NCBI RefSeq assembly: GCF_003721435.2
Contig: NZ_CP054585.1
Span: forward strand, 1,550,001-1,614,000
Origin: Halorubrum sp. CBA1229
GTDB taxonomy: Archaea > Halobacteriota > Halobacteria > Halobacteriales > Haloferacaceae
Direction: 5' to 3'
Length of the DNA: 64,000 nt
Part shown: positions 16,505 through 25,547 of the stretch, piece by piece
How positions within the stretch are numbered: the stretch's first letter is position 1
Layout of the letters: each line of letters begins with the position of its first letter
The notes under the pieces: generated by a model
The model's input: only the letters and a program-made list of their open reading frames with translations
The model's database searches: none
What the model was told of the DNA's origin: nothing
Made by a program: the position numbers and the translations under genes

Positions 16505-17233
16505 TCAAAACGACGGTCCCTCGGACCCTCCCATCATCGAGAACCCGCCGGCCCGCTCGTGGACGGTGATCCCCCCTTCGCCGATCTCCATCGGGAAGAT
16601 GTCGGTGTCGATGTCCTGTTTCCGCATCTTCGCCACCCAGACGTACCGGTTGACGCCCGAGTCCGTCGGCGTCTGGATGAAGTAGATGTTCCCGTCGGTG
16701 AGGAAGTTCTCCAGTCCGACCTCGGTGTCCGGGAACACGGCGCCCTGCTCGTTGATGAGCAGCGAGGTCAACCCGTTCGCCTTGAGGATGTCGGAGAACT
16801 TCAGGAGGTACGTCCGCTTCTCCTGTTCGGCGTCGAAGAAGAGCTGGAACATCGACAGCGAGTCGAGCACGAGCCGGTCGAACCCGCCGTCCTCGATCGT
16901 GTCGAGCAGGCGGTCGACCGCCGTCGAGAAGTCGGTCTCGCGCAGCATCTCTCGCTTGTCCAAGATCACGATGTCGCCGTCGTCGACGGCGTCGCCGAAC
17001 CCGTCGAGACCGATCGACTCCGCGGCGCCGCGGATGTCCGCCTCGTCCTCCTCGAAGGAGACGTACACGCCGCGCTCGTCGTGTTCGGTGACGCCGTGAT
17101 GGAGGTACTGGATACCGAAGATGCTCTTGCCGGTCCCGGGGTTCCCGGAGACGAGTACCGTCGACCGCTCCGTGATGCCGCCGGTGAGGATCGAGTCGAG
17201 CCCCTCGACCCCGGTGGAGACGAGTTCTGACAT
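16505..17233 (-). CDS. KaiC/RAD55-family ATPase, signalling type
   Basis: A 242-residue single-domain RecA-fold protein. Walker A is SGNPGTGKSIF (near residue 30) and Walker B is FDRLVLDSLSMFQLFF (near 123). It has the GVEGLDSILTGGI start typical of KaiC-like proteins in archaeal signal transduction. It lies divergent from the response regulator at 17379; such pairs are frequent in haloarchaea. TATATAAAA on the complementary strand (17258-17266) lies 25-33 bp before the ATG, predicting a leaderless transcript. Confidence 0.85.
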   Translation of the reverse strand: MSELVSTGVEGLDSILTGGITERSTVLVSGNPGTGKSIFGIQYLHHGVTEHDERGVYVSFEEDEADIRGAAESIGLDGFGDAVDDGDIVILDKREMLRETDFSTAVDRLLDTIEDGGFDRLVLDSLSMFQLFFDAEQEKRTYLLKFSDILKANGLTSLLINEQGAVFPDTEVGLENFLTDGNIYFIQTPTDSGVNRYVWVAKMRKQDIDTDIFPMEIGEGGITVHERAGGFSMMGGSEGPSF

Positions 17234-17257
17234 TCGTCCCGGTATTGGCGACGGGAG

Positions 17258-17266
17258 TATATAAAA
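17258..17266 (-). promoter_or_regulatory. TATA box of the KaiC-like gene
   Basis: Minus-strand TTTTATATA, 25-33 bp upstream of the ATG at 17233, in the divergent region shared with the response regulator transcript. Confidence 0.6.
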
Positions 17267-17303
17267 GACGATCCGACGCGACCGGCCGAACTGACGGCGA
17301 CAG

Positions 17304-17311
17304 CTTTATTT
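17304..17311 (+). promoter_or_regulatory. TATA-like box of the response-regulator transcript
   Basis: CTTTATTT lies 24-31 bp upstream of the ATG at 17335. It therefore places the 5' end of the message at the mini-ORF and not at the response-regulator GTG (17379). Confidence 0.5.
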
Positions 17312-17334
17312 CTCGACACACCGGCCGATACTGT

Positions 17335-17382
17335 ATGCCCGGTGAAGCGTCTCCCGTCGCCCCCGGCGGTGATCAGCGGTGA
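17335..17382 (+). CDS. 15-residue leader peptide ORF coupled to the response regulator
   Basis: ATG at 17335 encodes MPGEASPVAPGGDQR and ends with TGA at 17380-17382. That stop overlaps the GTG start of the response regulator at 17379 (GTGA). The TATA-like box at 17304-17311 makes this ATG the likely first codon of a leaderless transcript. The response regulator would then be translated by termination-reinitiation. Its length is compatible with chance, but promoter spacing and exact overlap agree. Confidence 0.45.
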   Translation: MPGEASPVAPGGDQR

Positions 17383-17942
17383 GCGACCTCTCGATCCTGA
17401 TCGTGGAAGACGAGCCCGACATCGCCGCGCTGTACGCCGGCTTCCTCGACGGGCGGTACGAGGTCGATCTCGCCGAAACCGCCGCCGAGGCGATCGATCA
17501 GGTCGACGCGAGCGTCGACGTGGTGCTCCTCGATCGCCGGCTCCCGGACGGAAGCGGCGACGACGTGCTCGAACGCATCCGCGAGGCCGGCTACGACTGT
17601 CGGGTCGCGATGGTCACCGCCGTCGAGCCCGACTTCGACATCATCGATATGGGGTTCGACCTGTACCTCACCAAGCCCGTCAGCCGGTCGAACCTGCTGA
17701 CGGCGATCGACACCCTGCTCACCCGCAGCGAGTACGACGATCTCGTCCAGGAGGCGGCGGCACTGGCGAGCAAGCGCGCGGTGCTAAGCTCCCAGAAGCC
17801 CGCCGCCCAGCGCGAGGGGAACGAGGCGTACGCCGACCTCGTCGAGCGCTTGGAGGCCCTCGACGCCGACATCGACGACCTCGGCGAATCGCTCTCCTCC
17901 GACGACTACCGCGCGATGTTCCGCGACCTCGGCGAGGCCTGA
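17379..17942 (+). CDS. Response regulator, receiver plus HalX-type C-terminal domain
   Basis: 187 residues. The receiver domain spans about residues 1-115: acidic patch VEDEPD, phosphoacceptor Asp in VVLLDRRLP (near 53), and Lys in LTKPVS (near 101). The C-terminal region (about 120-187, with coiled-coil segments) resembles the HalX domain known only from haloarchaeal regulators. The start is GTG, overlapping the stop of the leader ORF. It is probably phosphorylated by a histidine kinase encoded elsewhere. The divergent KaiC-like gene suggests a shared signalling function. Confidence 0.88.
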   Translation: MSDLSILIVEDEPDIAALYAGFLDGRYEVDLAETAAEAIDQVDASVDVVLLDRRLPDGSGDDVLERIREAGYDCRVAMVTAVEPDFDIIDMGFDLYLTKPVSRSNLLTAIDTLLTRSEYDDLVQEAAALASKRAVLSSQKPAAQREGNEAYADLVERLEALDADIDDLGESLSSDDYRAMFRDLGEA

Positions 17943-17966
17943 CGCGGCGGCGACCGCGTCACTCTC

Positions 17967-18035
17967 GCCCTCTCGTCCTCCCCGCTTCCGCCCTCTCGTC
18001 CTCCCCGCTTCCGCCCTCTCGTCCTCCCCGCTTAC
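17967..18035 (+). repeat. Three tandem copies of a 23-bp repeat
   Basis: The unit beginning GCCCTCTCGTCCTCCCCGCT occurs at 17967, 17990 and 18013. The first two copies are identical and the third differs near its end. It lies in the non-coding gap after the response regulator and is a likely slippage-generated minisatellite. Confidence 0.85.
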
Positions 18036-18182
18036 GCACTCTCCTCGACGCTCTTCCTTCGCGGATCCCACCGACGGCGTCCGGATCCCGAACGAAATTT
18101 GAACGGACCTCGCCCCGACTCCGCACCAACGTTGTCCGGTTGTTGAAAAATCTATATTCCCCTCATCGCCCTCGCCGAGACC

Positions 18183-19124
18183 ATGACGGAACAAGACACG
18201 CGGCGGCGCTTCCTGACGACGAGCGGCGGACTCGCGACGCTGGCACTCGCCGGTTGTCTCGGCGAGGGCGGCAGCGGCGGCGAGATGGACGAGAGCGACG
18301 GGATGGACGGAGACGACGGCATGGGTAGCGAGGACGGCGAGGGGGACGGCATGGAGGCCGATGACGGGATGGACGGCGAGGACGACATGGACAGCGAGGA
18401 CGACACGGACGACGAGGACGGGATGGGGGAGCCCGTCACGGTCCGGGTGCGGATCGAGAACGTCGCCTCCACGGAGTTCTACCCCGCGGACACGTCGACC
18501 GACGGCGTCGTCTGGGTCTCGCCGGGCGCGTACGCGATACACGAGGGCGGGAACCCGATATACGACCGCGGCGATTCGGCGTCGGTCGGTCTCGAAGCGC
18601 TCGCCGAGGCCGGCCGCCCGACGGGATTCGAGGGGGAAAACGGGATCGTCGCCGAGCTCGCCGCGTCGACGGCGGTCCACGACTCGGGCGCGTACGCCCC
18701 CGCCGACACGGTCGCCGACCCGAACGACCCGACGGGAGCGATCCCGGGCGCCCCGCCGATCGCGCCCGGCGGCGCCTTCGAGTTTGAGGCCGACGTCGCG
18801 CCCGGCCAGCGGCTCTCCTTCGCCTCGATGGTCGTCCCCTCGAACGACGCCTTCGTCTCGACCGACGAGGAGGGGGTCGCGCTCTGGCCCGACGACGGCG
18901 AGCCGGTCGACGGCGACGTCACCGACGCCGTGGCGCTGTTCGACGCGGGGACGGAGCCGAACGCGGAACCCCCCGGAACCGGTCCCGACCAAGCGCCCGC
19001 ACAGGACGCGCCCGACCAGGGCGCCGACGAAGACGGCGTCGTTCGCCGGTTGAGCGACGTCGACGACGGCCACGAGTACCCGGCCGCCGAGGACGTGGTT
19101 CAAGTGACTGTAACCCCGACGTAG
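18183..19124 (+). CDS. Spondin-domain Tat lipoprotein
   Basis: 313 residues. It has a Tat motif (TRRRFLTTSG) and a lipobox ending LAGC (Cys near 22), then a long Asp/Gly/Met/Glu linker (about 23-82). The mature domain starts EPVTVRVRIENVAS and contains FYPADTSTDGVVWVSPGAYAI, IAPGGAFEFE and LSFASMVVPSNDAFVS, characteristic of the Spondin_N fold found in secreted proteins. It is anchored to the outer face of the membrane. CTATATT at 18152-18158 is 25-31 bp upstream of the ATG (leaderless). The molybdopterin oxidoreductase starts 4 bp after the stop, so the two form an operon. Confidence 0.85.
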   Translation: MTEQDTRRRFLTTSGGLATLALAGCLGEGGSGGEMDESDGMDGDDGMGSEDGEGDGMEADDGMDGEDDMDSEDDTDDEDGMGEPVTVRVRIENVASTEFYPADTSTDGVVWVSPGAYAIHEGGNPIYDRGDSASVGLEALAEAGRPTGFEGENGIVAELAASTAVHDSGAYAPADTVADPNDPTGAIPGAPPIAPGGAFEFEADVAPGQRLSFASMVVPSNDAFVSTDEEGVALWPDDGEPVDGDVTDAVALFDAGTEPNAEPPGTGPDQAPAQDAPDQGADEDGVVRRLSDVDDGHEYPAAEDVVQVTVTPT

Positions 19125-19127
19125 AGT

Positions 19128-20678
19128 ATGATAGACGTTACCGAACGACGAGACGCGCTGCTCGCGGCGGCGGCCGGGACGGTGGCGGTCGCCGGCTCGT
19201 ACCTCCTCACGGGGTGGTCGCCCGCGTTCGTCGTCCGGCCCGTCGACCAGGCCATCGTCAACTCGACGCCCGGGCCGGTCGTGACGTTCGCGATCGAGAC
19301 CCTCGGCGACGCGGGCCACCTGATCCACATCGCCATGGCGTTCGCGGCCGTGGTCGGCCTGTTCGGCGCGGTTGCGTTCGGCGGGCTCCGGCTCGCCGCG
19401 CGCCTCGATCGGTCGTCGGCCGGGGCCGCAGCGGCCGGGGCCGCGGCGACCGGCGTCGTCTCGTGGCTGCTCGCCGCCGGGCTGACCGGAGACCCGACGC
19501 GGGCGTTGGGAGTGGCCCTCCCCGCGGCGGCCGTCGTCGCGGTCGGCGGCGTTCCCCCGTCGCCCGACCCGTCTGTTCCCGGATCGGCGTCCGGGGACGG
19601 GTCCTCGGTCGCAGGGAACTCGACGCCGACCGTCGACGCGGTGCGTCGCCGAACGCTCGGCGTCCTCGTCGGAACGCTCGGGTTCGTCGTCGCGGCGGTC
19701 GTGGGCCGGCGGCTGCCAGCGCCGGCCGACGACACGCTCGCCGACGCTCCGCGGTCAGAGGGCGCGACCGAGCGGCTGGAGGCGATCGACTCGGCCTCGT
19801 TGCCGGTCGCGAGCGAGGGCCTCCTCGGCATGGTGAGCCCGATCGGCGAGTTCTACAACGTCGACATCGCGGAGTTCGACCCGGAGGTCACCGCGGACGA
19901 GTGGTCGCTGACGTTCACCGGCGAGACCGGGTCCGAGCGGACGATCGCCTTCGACGAACTGATCGACCGGTCAGTCGAGCACCGCGCGGTGACACTGCGC
20001 TGCGTCGGCGAGGAGCTGAACGGCCGCAAGCTGGACAACGCCGTCTGGACGGGGACGCCGATCCGCCCGCTGCTCGAGTCCGTCGACCCCGGGGGCGACT
20101 GCAACTGCGCGATGCTGCGCGGCGAGGACGGGTACTACGTCCAGTTCCCGGTCGACGTGCTCGCGGAGGGGTTCCTCGCGTGGGGGATGAACGGGAAGGA
20201 GCTCCCGACGGGTCACGGCCACCCGGTCCGGGTGCTGATCCCGGGTCACTGGGGGGAGACGAACGTGAAGTGGCTCTCGGAGATCGAGCTGCTGAACGTC
20301 GAGGATGACGGGTACTGGGAGGAGCGCGGCTGGGAGGGGACCGGCGAGGTGAAGACGGTCGCCAAGCTCTGGGACGAGGGCGTCACCGAGCTCGACGACG
20401 GGCGGATCGAACTCGCCGGCCACGCTTACGCCGGCACCCGCGGGATCGAACGCGTCGAGGTCTCGACCGACGGCGGCGACTCGTGGGAGGACGCCGCCCT
20501 CTCCGACCCCCTCCCCGACGCCGACGTCTGGCGGCAGTGGCGCCACGTCTTCGACCCCGACGGGCCGAGCGAGGTCGTCGTCCGCGCGGTCGACGGCGAG
20601 GGGACCCGCCAGATCGAGGCGCCGTCCGACCCGTCGCCGTCCGGCGCGTCCGGCTGGGTCCGTCGGACGGTCGGGTGA
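19128..20678 (+). CDS. Membrane-anchored molybdopterin oxidoreductase, sulfite-oxidase family
   Basis: 516 residues. The N-terminal about 190 residues carry several membrane segments (VAGSYLLTG; AFAAVVGLFGAVAFGG; Ala-rich stretches). The Moco domain follows (about 235-400), with the molybdenum-ligand cysteine in TLRCVGE and the GHPVRVLIPGHWG loop. A C-terminal Mo-co dimerisation-like domain includes GIERVEVSTDGGDSWEDA. The family oxidises sulfite or reduces S/N-oxides; the substrate here is unknown. It is cotranscribed with the spondin lipoprotein and is one of two such oxidoreductases in this window. Confidence 0.88.
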   Translation: MIDVTERRDALLAAAAGTVAVAGSYLLTGWSPAFVVRPVDQAIVNSTPGPVVTFAIETLGDAGHLIHIAMAFAAVVGLFGAVAFGGLRLAARLDRSSAGAAAAGAAATGVVSWLLAAGLTGDPTRALGVALPAAAVVAVGGVPPSPDPSVPGSASGDGSSVAGNSTPTVDAVRRRTLGVLVGTLGFVVAAVVGRRLPAPADDTLADAPRSEGATERLEAIDSASLPVASEGLLGMVSPIGEFYNVDIAEFDPEVTADEWSLTFTGETGSERTIAFDELIDRSVEHRAVTLRCVGEELNGRKLDNAVWTGTPIRPLLESVDPGGDCNCAMLRGEDGYYVQFPVDVLAEGFLAWGMNGKELPTGHGHPVRVLIPGHWGETNVKWLSEIELLNVEDDGYWEERGWEGTGEVKTVAKLWDEGVTELDDGRIELAGHAYAGTRGIERVEVSTDGGDSWEDAALSDPLPDADVWRQWRHVFDPDGPSEVVVRAVDGEGTRQIEAPSDPSPSGASGWVRRTVG

Positions 20679-20767
20679 CCGCCCGTCGCCGTCCGTCGAT
20701 CGCCTCACCGGGCACCCGCCCGCGTCGCAACGACTTTCACACCCTACCCGACACAACAGTACGCCAA

Positions 20768-21049
20768 ATGGAGAAGGCCCTGTGGTACCTGTTCGTCGCG
20801 AGCCGCGGTGGCGCCAACAGGGTCCGGATCGTCCGGGAACTCCGCGCTCGCCCCCGGAACGCGAACGAGCTCGCGGAGGCACTGGACGTCGACTACAACA
20901 CGATCACCCACCACCTAGAGATGCTAGAAGACCACGACGTCGTCGAGCCCAGCGACCACGACTACGGGAAGCTCTATTTCCTGACCGACCGCTTCGAGCG
21001 CCACGGCGACGCGTTCGAGGAGATCACGTCGGAGGTGGACGCCGAATGA
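20768..21049 (+). CDS. Winged helix-turn-helix regulator, ArsR-like
   Basis: 93 residues forming one winged helix: RVRIVRELRARPRNANELAEALD (helices 1-2), YNTITHHLEMLEDHDVV (recognition helix), then the wing KLYFLTDRF. ATG at 20768; a longer upstream frame overlaps the oxidoreductase and is not used. The stop overlaps the following membrane-protein ATG as ATGA. This makes a cotranscribed regulator/membrane-protein pair that parallels the divergent pair at 15545-16410. Confidence 0.85.
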   Translation: MEKALWYLFVASRGGANRVRIVRELRARPRNANELAEALDVDYNTITHHLEMLEDHDVVEPSDHDYGKLYFLTDRFERHGDAFEEITSEVDAE

Positions 21050-21345
21050 ACCCCGCGACGCCGACCGTCTTCGGCATCGTGATCACGGGAATCAACAGCG
21101 CGCTGCTGGCGGTGCTGGCCGCGGTCTGGCTCCGCAACTACCGCGAGTTCGGCTCGACGCTCCTCCTGGGGCTGTTGGGGTTCAGCGCCGTCCTGTTGGT
21201 CGAGAATCTGGTCTCCATCGCCTTCTTTTTCAGCAGCATGCGGACGCTGTACGCGATGGACCCGCTCGTCGGCCGGGTCGTGCTCGGAATGCGCGTGCTC
21301 GAACTGCTCGCGGTGTCGCTGCTGACCTACGCGACGCTGAAGTGA
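21046..21345 (+). CDS. Small membrane protein cotranscribed with a winged-helix regulator
   Basis: 99 residues with three hydrophobic segments (about 7-27, 36-62, 78-98). Family unknown to me, although haloarchaea commonly pair such proteins with ArsR-like regulators. It overlaps the regulator by four bases (ATGA), so expression is coupled. It may sense the membrane or sequester the regulator; that is speculation. Confidence 0.75.
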   Translation: MNPATPTVFGIVITGINSALLAVLAAVWLRNYREFGSTLLLGLLGFSAVLLVENLVSIAFFFSSMRTLYAMDPLVGRVVLGMRVLELLAVSLLTYATLK

Positions 21346-21384
21346 CCGGGGCTCCGACCCCGTCTCGCCACCTCCCCGGCCGCC

Positions 21385-22806
21385 TCACGAGAGCTGCTCG
21401 CCGACCAGCCGGTCCGCCTCGGCGACGAACGCGTCGCGCTCGTCGATCGGGATCGTCGCGCCCGCGGCGACGTCGTGGCCCCCGCCGTCGCCGCCGACCG
21501 ACTGACTCGCCTCTCGCATCACCGCGGAGAGGTCGAGCCCCCGGCGCACGAGCGCGTGCGAGCCCCGCGAGGACACCTTCAGCTCCTCGGCGCTCTCCTC
21601 CGCGAACGCGATCACGGGCTTCGAGCGGTCGACCGCCGGCGAGCCGATCGCCATCCCGGCGACGATCCCGACGATCGTCTCGCGGATCCGCGAGCCGGCG
21701 TCGAACCACTGGAGGTGTTCCTCGTCGGTGACGCCCTCCGTCTTCACCCACTGGAGCCCCTCCGAGAGGTTCCGGCGGTGCGTCCGGAGGAGCCGGCGCG
21801 CCTCGGCGAGCGCGTCGCCGCGGTCGCCGAGACACACCGCGAGGCCGACGTCGGCGCGCTCGTACCGGGCGGTGGCGTTGAGCAGGGTGGAGAACTCGCT
21901 GACGTCCCGTAGCTCCGTGCCGGGCTCCTCGTCGACGAGCGTGTAGGAGGTGCCGACGAGCGCCTCGATCCGGTCCGCGGGGACGCCGGAGGCGACGGCG
22001 CGGCGCATCAGCGCGGACGCGAGGGTCTGCCGCTCCTCGCCGTCGAGATCGACCCAGCGGCGCCACTCCCCGTCGCGTTTCACGTCGACGTCGAGGTCGG
22101 TCAGGAAGGAGATCGCCCCCGCCTCGTCGTTCGAGACGCCCGGGATCTTCACGTCTGAGGCGTACTCCAGCAGCTTCGGCAGCGGGCGGGTCTGTCTGCC
22201 GTACAGGTCCAGGTCGGTGCGCGTCTCGATGACGCCGGCGTCGACGCCGTCGGCGACGATCGCCTCGTTGGCGCCGACGAGTCCGCCGTCGGAGTCCTGC
22301 ATGTCGCCGACCGCGCCGACCACCGCGAGCGCGGCGAGGTCGCGGTTGTCGCCGTCCGGCCCCTCCAGCGCCCGGGCGAGCACGTAGCTTGCGCCCGCGC
22401 CCGACAGCTCGCTCGCGCCGTCGATCCCCTCGAGGAGGGGGTTGAGGTGGAACTCCGTGTCGCGGTCGGCCGGCTGGTGGTGATCGGCGATCACGGGGAC
22501 GAACGCGCCGCGGGCCTCGTGGTCGGCGATAACGTCGAGCTGGCCGGAGCCGAAGTCGGTGAACAGCACCACGTCGAACTCGCGGGCGGCGATCCCCGCG
22601 ATCGACTCGGCGTCCAGCTGCTTCTCGAAGACGACCTCGTGGTCGATCCCGGCGCGCGCGAGCGCCGTCGAGGCGATCGCGCCGCTCGTCAGCCCGTCGG
22701 CGTCGATGTGGGACGCGAGCAGCACCCGATCGGCGGCGCGGAGGCGGTCGGCGCAGGCGCTCGCGCGTCCGGCGAGGTCCGGCACGGGTGAGTCGGCGAC
22801 TGCCAT
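21385..22806 (-). CDS. DHH-family single-strand exonuclease/phosphoesterase (RecJ-like)
   Basis: 473 residues from the ATG at 22806 (MAVADSPVPD). The DHH domain has ASHIDADGLTSG (motif I, near 30), VVLFTDFGSGQ (motif II) and VIADHHQP (motif III, near 108). A DHHA1 domain sits at the C-terminus with GGHDVAAGATIP. Haloarchaea encode several RecJ-like paralogues involved in DNA repair or replication; I cannot say which one this is. It is divergent from metY. Confidence 0.87.
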   Translation of the reverse strand: MAVADSPVPDLAGRASACADRLRAADRVLLASHIDADGLTSGAIASTALARAGIDHEVVFEKQLDAESIAGIAAREFDVVLFTDFGSGQLDVIADHEARGAFVPVIADHHQPADRDTEFHLNPLLEGIDGASELSGAGASYVLARALEGPDGDNRDLAALAVVGAVGDMQDSDGGLVGANEAIVADGVDAGVIETRTDLDLYGRQTRPLPKLLEYASDVKIPGVSNDEAGAISFLTDLDVDVKRDGEWRRWVDLDGEERQTLASALMRRAVASGVPADRIEALVGTSYTLVDEEPGTELRDVSEFSTLLNATARYERADVGLAVCLGDRGDALAEARRLLRTHRRNLSEGLQWVKTEGVTDEEHLQWFDAGSRIRETIVGIVAGMAIGSPAVDRSKPVIAFAEESAEELKVSSRGSHALVRRGLDLSAVMREASQSVGGDGGGHDVAAGATIPIDERDAFVAEADRLVGEQLS

Positions 22807-22927
22807 TACCGCTCGTTGGCTCGCGATCGGGGATAAACTCACGCTTCGGCGGCGGGCGGTCGTCCTCGAACGGGTCGGCACCGCCCGTTTCGCCGGAGAC
22901 CGAGGCATCACTTGCCGTAACTGACGG

Positions 22928-22950
22928 TTATAGATGTATGTAGATATATG
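22928..22950 (+). promoter_or_regulatory. metYX promoter with tandem 10-bp repeats
   Basis: GTTATAG (22928-22934) lies 27-33 bp before the metY ATG at 22961 and is a likely TATA box. It overlaps the direct repeats TAGATGTATG (22931-22940) and TAGATATATG (22941-22950), about one helical turn apart, a possible regulator site. Confidence 0.5.
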
Positions 22951-22960
22951 CACTACACAC

Positions 22961-24259
22961 ATGACACGTGGGTTCAACACCCGGAGTCTCCACGCCGGCG
23001 CCGAGGCCGACCCGGCGACCGGGTCGCGCGCGACCCCGATCCACCAGACGACCTCGTTCGTCTTCGACGACGCGGACACGGCGGCGGAGCTGTACGCGCT
23101 CCGGGCGGAGGGCCACATCTACTCCCGGCTCTCCAACCCGACCGTGGGGGCCCTCGAGGACCGGATCGCCGACCTCGCCGGCGGCACGGACGCGGTCGCG
23201 ACCGGCGCGGGAATGGCCGCCTTCGACGCGATAACGACCGTGCTCGCGAGCGCGGGCGACAACGTCGTCGCCAGCTCCGAGATGTACGGCGGCACGGCCG
23301 CGTACCTCACCAGCACCGCGAACCGCCGCGGGATCGAGGCCCGGCTCGTCGACACGCTCGATTACGAGGCGTACGCGGACGTGATCGACGAGGACACCGC
23401 GTTCGTCCACGTCGAGACGATCGCGAACCCCTCGCTCGTCACCCCCGACTTCGAGCGGATCGCCGAGATCGCCCACGAGCACGCGGTGCCGCTCGTCGTC
23501 GACAACACGTTCGCGACCCCCTATCTCTGTCGGCCGTTCGAGCACGGCGCCGACATCACCTGGGAGTCGACGACCAAGTGGATCACGGGCAACGGGACGA
23601 CGGTCGGCGGGGTCATCGTCGACGGCGGGCAGTTCCCGTGGGACCACCCGGACGCCGACTACGACGAGCTCGACGGGCAGTCGCCGGCGTTCCCGATCGA
23701 CTTCGTCGAGGAGTTCGGCGACGCCGCCTTCGCGAACGTCGCCCGCCAGCGCGGCGTGCGCCCCACCGGCGGCCAGCAGTCCCCCTTCGACGCGTGGCAG
23801 ACGATCCAGGGGCTCAACACGCTCCCGCTCCGGATGGACCGCCACTGCGAGAACGCGCGGACCGTCGCCGAGTTCCTCCGCGACGACGACCGGGTCGGCT
23901 GGGTGAAGTACCCCGGCTTCGAGGACCACCCGAGCCACGACAACGCCGCCGAGTACCTCGACGGCTTCGGCGGCATGGTGACGTTCGGCGTCGACGGCGG
24001 CTACGAGGCCGCCAAGACGCTGTGCGAGTCGGTCGAGCTGACGAGTTTCCTCGCGAACGTCGGCGACGCGAAGACGCTCGTCATCCACCCCGCCTCCACC
24101 ACGCACGCGCAGATGGACGAGACCCAACAGCGGCTCGCGGGCGTCTTCCCCGACATGCTCCGGCTCTCCGTCGGCATCGAGGACCCCGAGGACGTGATCG
24201 CCGACCTCGACCGCGGGCTGGCGGCCGGCGACCGCGCGGCCGAGGAGGAGGACAAATGA
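22961..24259 (+). CDS. metY: O-acetylhomoserine aminocarboxypropyltransferase (sulfhydrylase) MetY
   Basis: PLP enzyme converting O-acetylhomoserine and sulfide to homocysteine. 432 residues from the ATG at 22961; an in-frame ATG at 22934 falls in the promoter. Cys/Met-metabolism PLP family motifs: THQ-like [22 protein letters not shown], the PLP lysine in [22 protein letters not shown], and the C-terminal [10 protein letters not shown]. The stop overlaps the metX ATG (ATGA). Together they form a two-step homoserine to homocysteine module. Confidence 0.95.
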   Translation: MTRGFNTRSLHAGAEADPATGSRATPIHQTTSFVFDDADTAAELYALRAEGHIYSRLSNPTVGALEDRIADLAGGTDAVATGAGMAAFDAITTVLASAGDNVVASSEMYGGTAAYLTSTANRRGIEARLVDTLDYEAYADVIDEDTAFVHVETIANPSLVTPDFERIAEIAHEHAVPLVVDNTFATPYLCRPFEHGADITWESTTKWITGNGTTVGGVIVDGGQFPWDHPDADYDELDGQSPAFPIDFVEEFGDAAFANVARQRGVRPTGGQQSPFDAWQTIQGLNTLPLRMDRHCENARTVAEFLRDDDRVGWVKYPGFEDHPSHDNAAEYLDGFGGMVTFGVDGGYEAAKTLCESVELTSFLANVGDAKTLVIHPASTTHAQMDETQQRLAGVFPDMLRLSVGIEDPEDVIADLDRGLAAGDRAAEEEDK

Positions 24260-25539
24260 GCGCCACGCCGTCCGACGAGGGCGTCGCCTCGCTCGGCGAG
24301 TTCGTCTTCGAGTGCGGCCAGTCGGTCCCCGACCTCGAGGTCGCCTACGAGACGCACGGCGAGTTCGACGGCGACAACGTCGTGTTGGTCTGTCACGCGC
24401 TCACGGGGAGCCAGAACGTCGCGCGCTCGCCGTCGCCGGACCGGGACGCCGGGCAGGCCGGGCAGGCCCGCGCGTGGTGGGACGACATCGTCGGCCCGGG
24501 GAAGGCGATCGACACGACGGAGTACTTCGTCGTCTGCGCGAACGTCCCCGGCTCCTGTTACGGCACGACCGGCCCGACGAGCGAGCGCCCCGCCGACCTC
24601 GACCTCCCCGACGAGCCCGACCACGACCGGTGGGGCACCGCCTTCCCGCCCGTGCAGGTCGAGGACTGGGCGCGCGCCCAGCGGCGCCTGCTCGATCACC
24701 TCGGCGTGGGGCGGCTGCGCGCCGTCGTCGGCGGCAGCGTCGGCGGTATGAACGTCTTGGAGTGGGCCAAGCGCTACCCGGACGACGTCGACCGGATCGT
24801 CCCCATCGCGACCGCCGGGCGGCTCGACGCCCAGTGTCTCGCGCTCGATGCGGTCGCCCGCCGCGCGATCCGCGCGGACCAGCACTGGAACGGGGGCGAC
24901 TACTACGGCGAGGACCGCCCCTCGCCCGACGAGGGGCTCGCGCTGGCCCGGCAGATCGGCCACATCATGTACCTCTCGAAGGCCTCCATGGAGCGCAAGT
25001 TCGGCCGGCGCTCCGCGGGCCGCGACTCGCTGACCCGCGAGGAGGGCGACCTCGGGCTGCCGCCGGAGCCGACGGCGGCGTTCTTCCCGTACCGGGAGGT
25101 GGAGTCGTACCTCGACTACCAGGCCGAGGGGTTCAGCGAGCGCTTCGACGCCAACAGCTACCTCTACCTCACGCGCGCCATGGACGAGTACGACCTCGCC
25201 GCCGGCCACGGCACCGACGCCGACGCCCTCGCCGCCTTCGAGGGTGAGGCGCTCCTGATGAGCTTCACCGCCGACTGGCACTTCACCGTCGAGCAGTCGG
25301 CGTCGCTCGCGACCGCCTTCCGCGACCGCGACGTCCCCGTCGCCCACCACGTGATCGACTCCGACCACGGCCACGACGCGTTCCTCGTCGAGCCCGAACA
25401 CGTCGGCCCGCCGCTCCGCGACTTCCTCGCGGACGGGGTCGAGGGCCGAGCGGTCTCCGACGACGGCGGCGAGGGCGAGGAGTCTGCGCGCCCCGAGTCG
25501 GACCACGCGCCGGTGCACGCGAGCCTGTTTCAGGGGTAG
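24256..25539 (+). CDS. metX: Homoserine O-acetyltransferase MetX
   Basis: Alpha/beta-hydrolase enzyme that acetylates homoserine with acetyl-CoA. 427 residues. The nucleophile Ser is in [10 protein letters not shown] (near 164). The catalytic His lies in [12 protein letters not shown] near the C-terminus, with an acid in the region around FTADWHF. The oxyanion region is [11 protein letters not shown]. It is translationally coupled to metY by an ATGA overlap. The last about 35 residues are an acidic extension. Confidence 0.95.
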   Translation: MSATPSDEGVASLGEFVFECGQSVPDLEVAYETHGEFDGDNVVLVCHALTGSQNVARSPSPDRDAGQAGQARAWWDDIVGPGKAIDTTEYFVVCANVPGSCYGTTGPTSERPADLDLPDEPDHDRWGTAFPPVQVEDWARAQRRLLDHLGVGRLRAVVGGSVGGMNVLEWAKRYPDDVDRIVPIATAGRLDAQCLALDAVARRAIRADQHWNGGDYYGEDRPSPDEGLALARQIGHIMYLSKASMERKFGRRSAGRDSLTREEGDLGLPPEPTAAFFPYREVESYLDYQAEGFSERFDANSYLYLTRAMDEYDLAAGHGTDADALAAFEGEALLMSFTADWHFTVEQSASLATAFRDRDVPVAHHVIDSDHGHDAFLVEPEHVGPPLRDFLADGVEGRAVSDDGGEGEESARPESDHAPVHASLFQG

Positions 25540-25547
25540 CGGACTCT

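Noticed and set aside
22948-24255. Long N-terminal extension of MetX over metY
   Set aside because: The extension is a shifted frame of metY; the ATG at 24256 with ATGA coupling is the real start.
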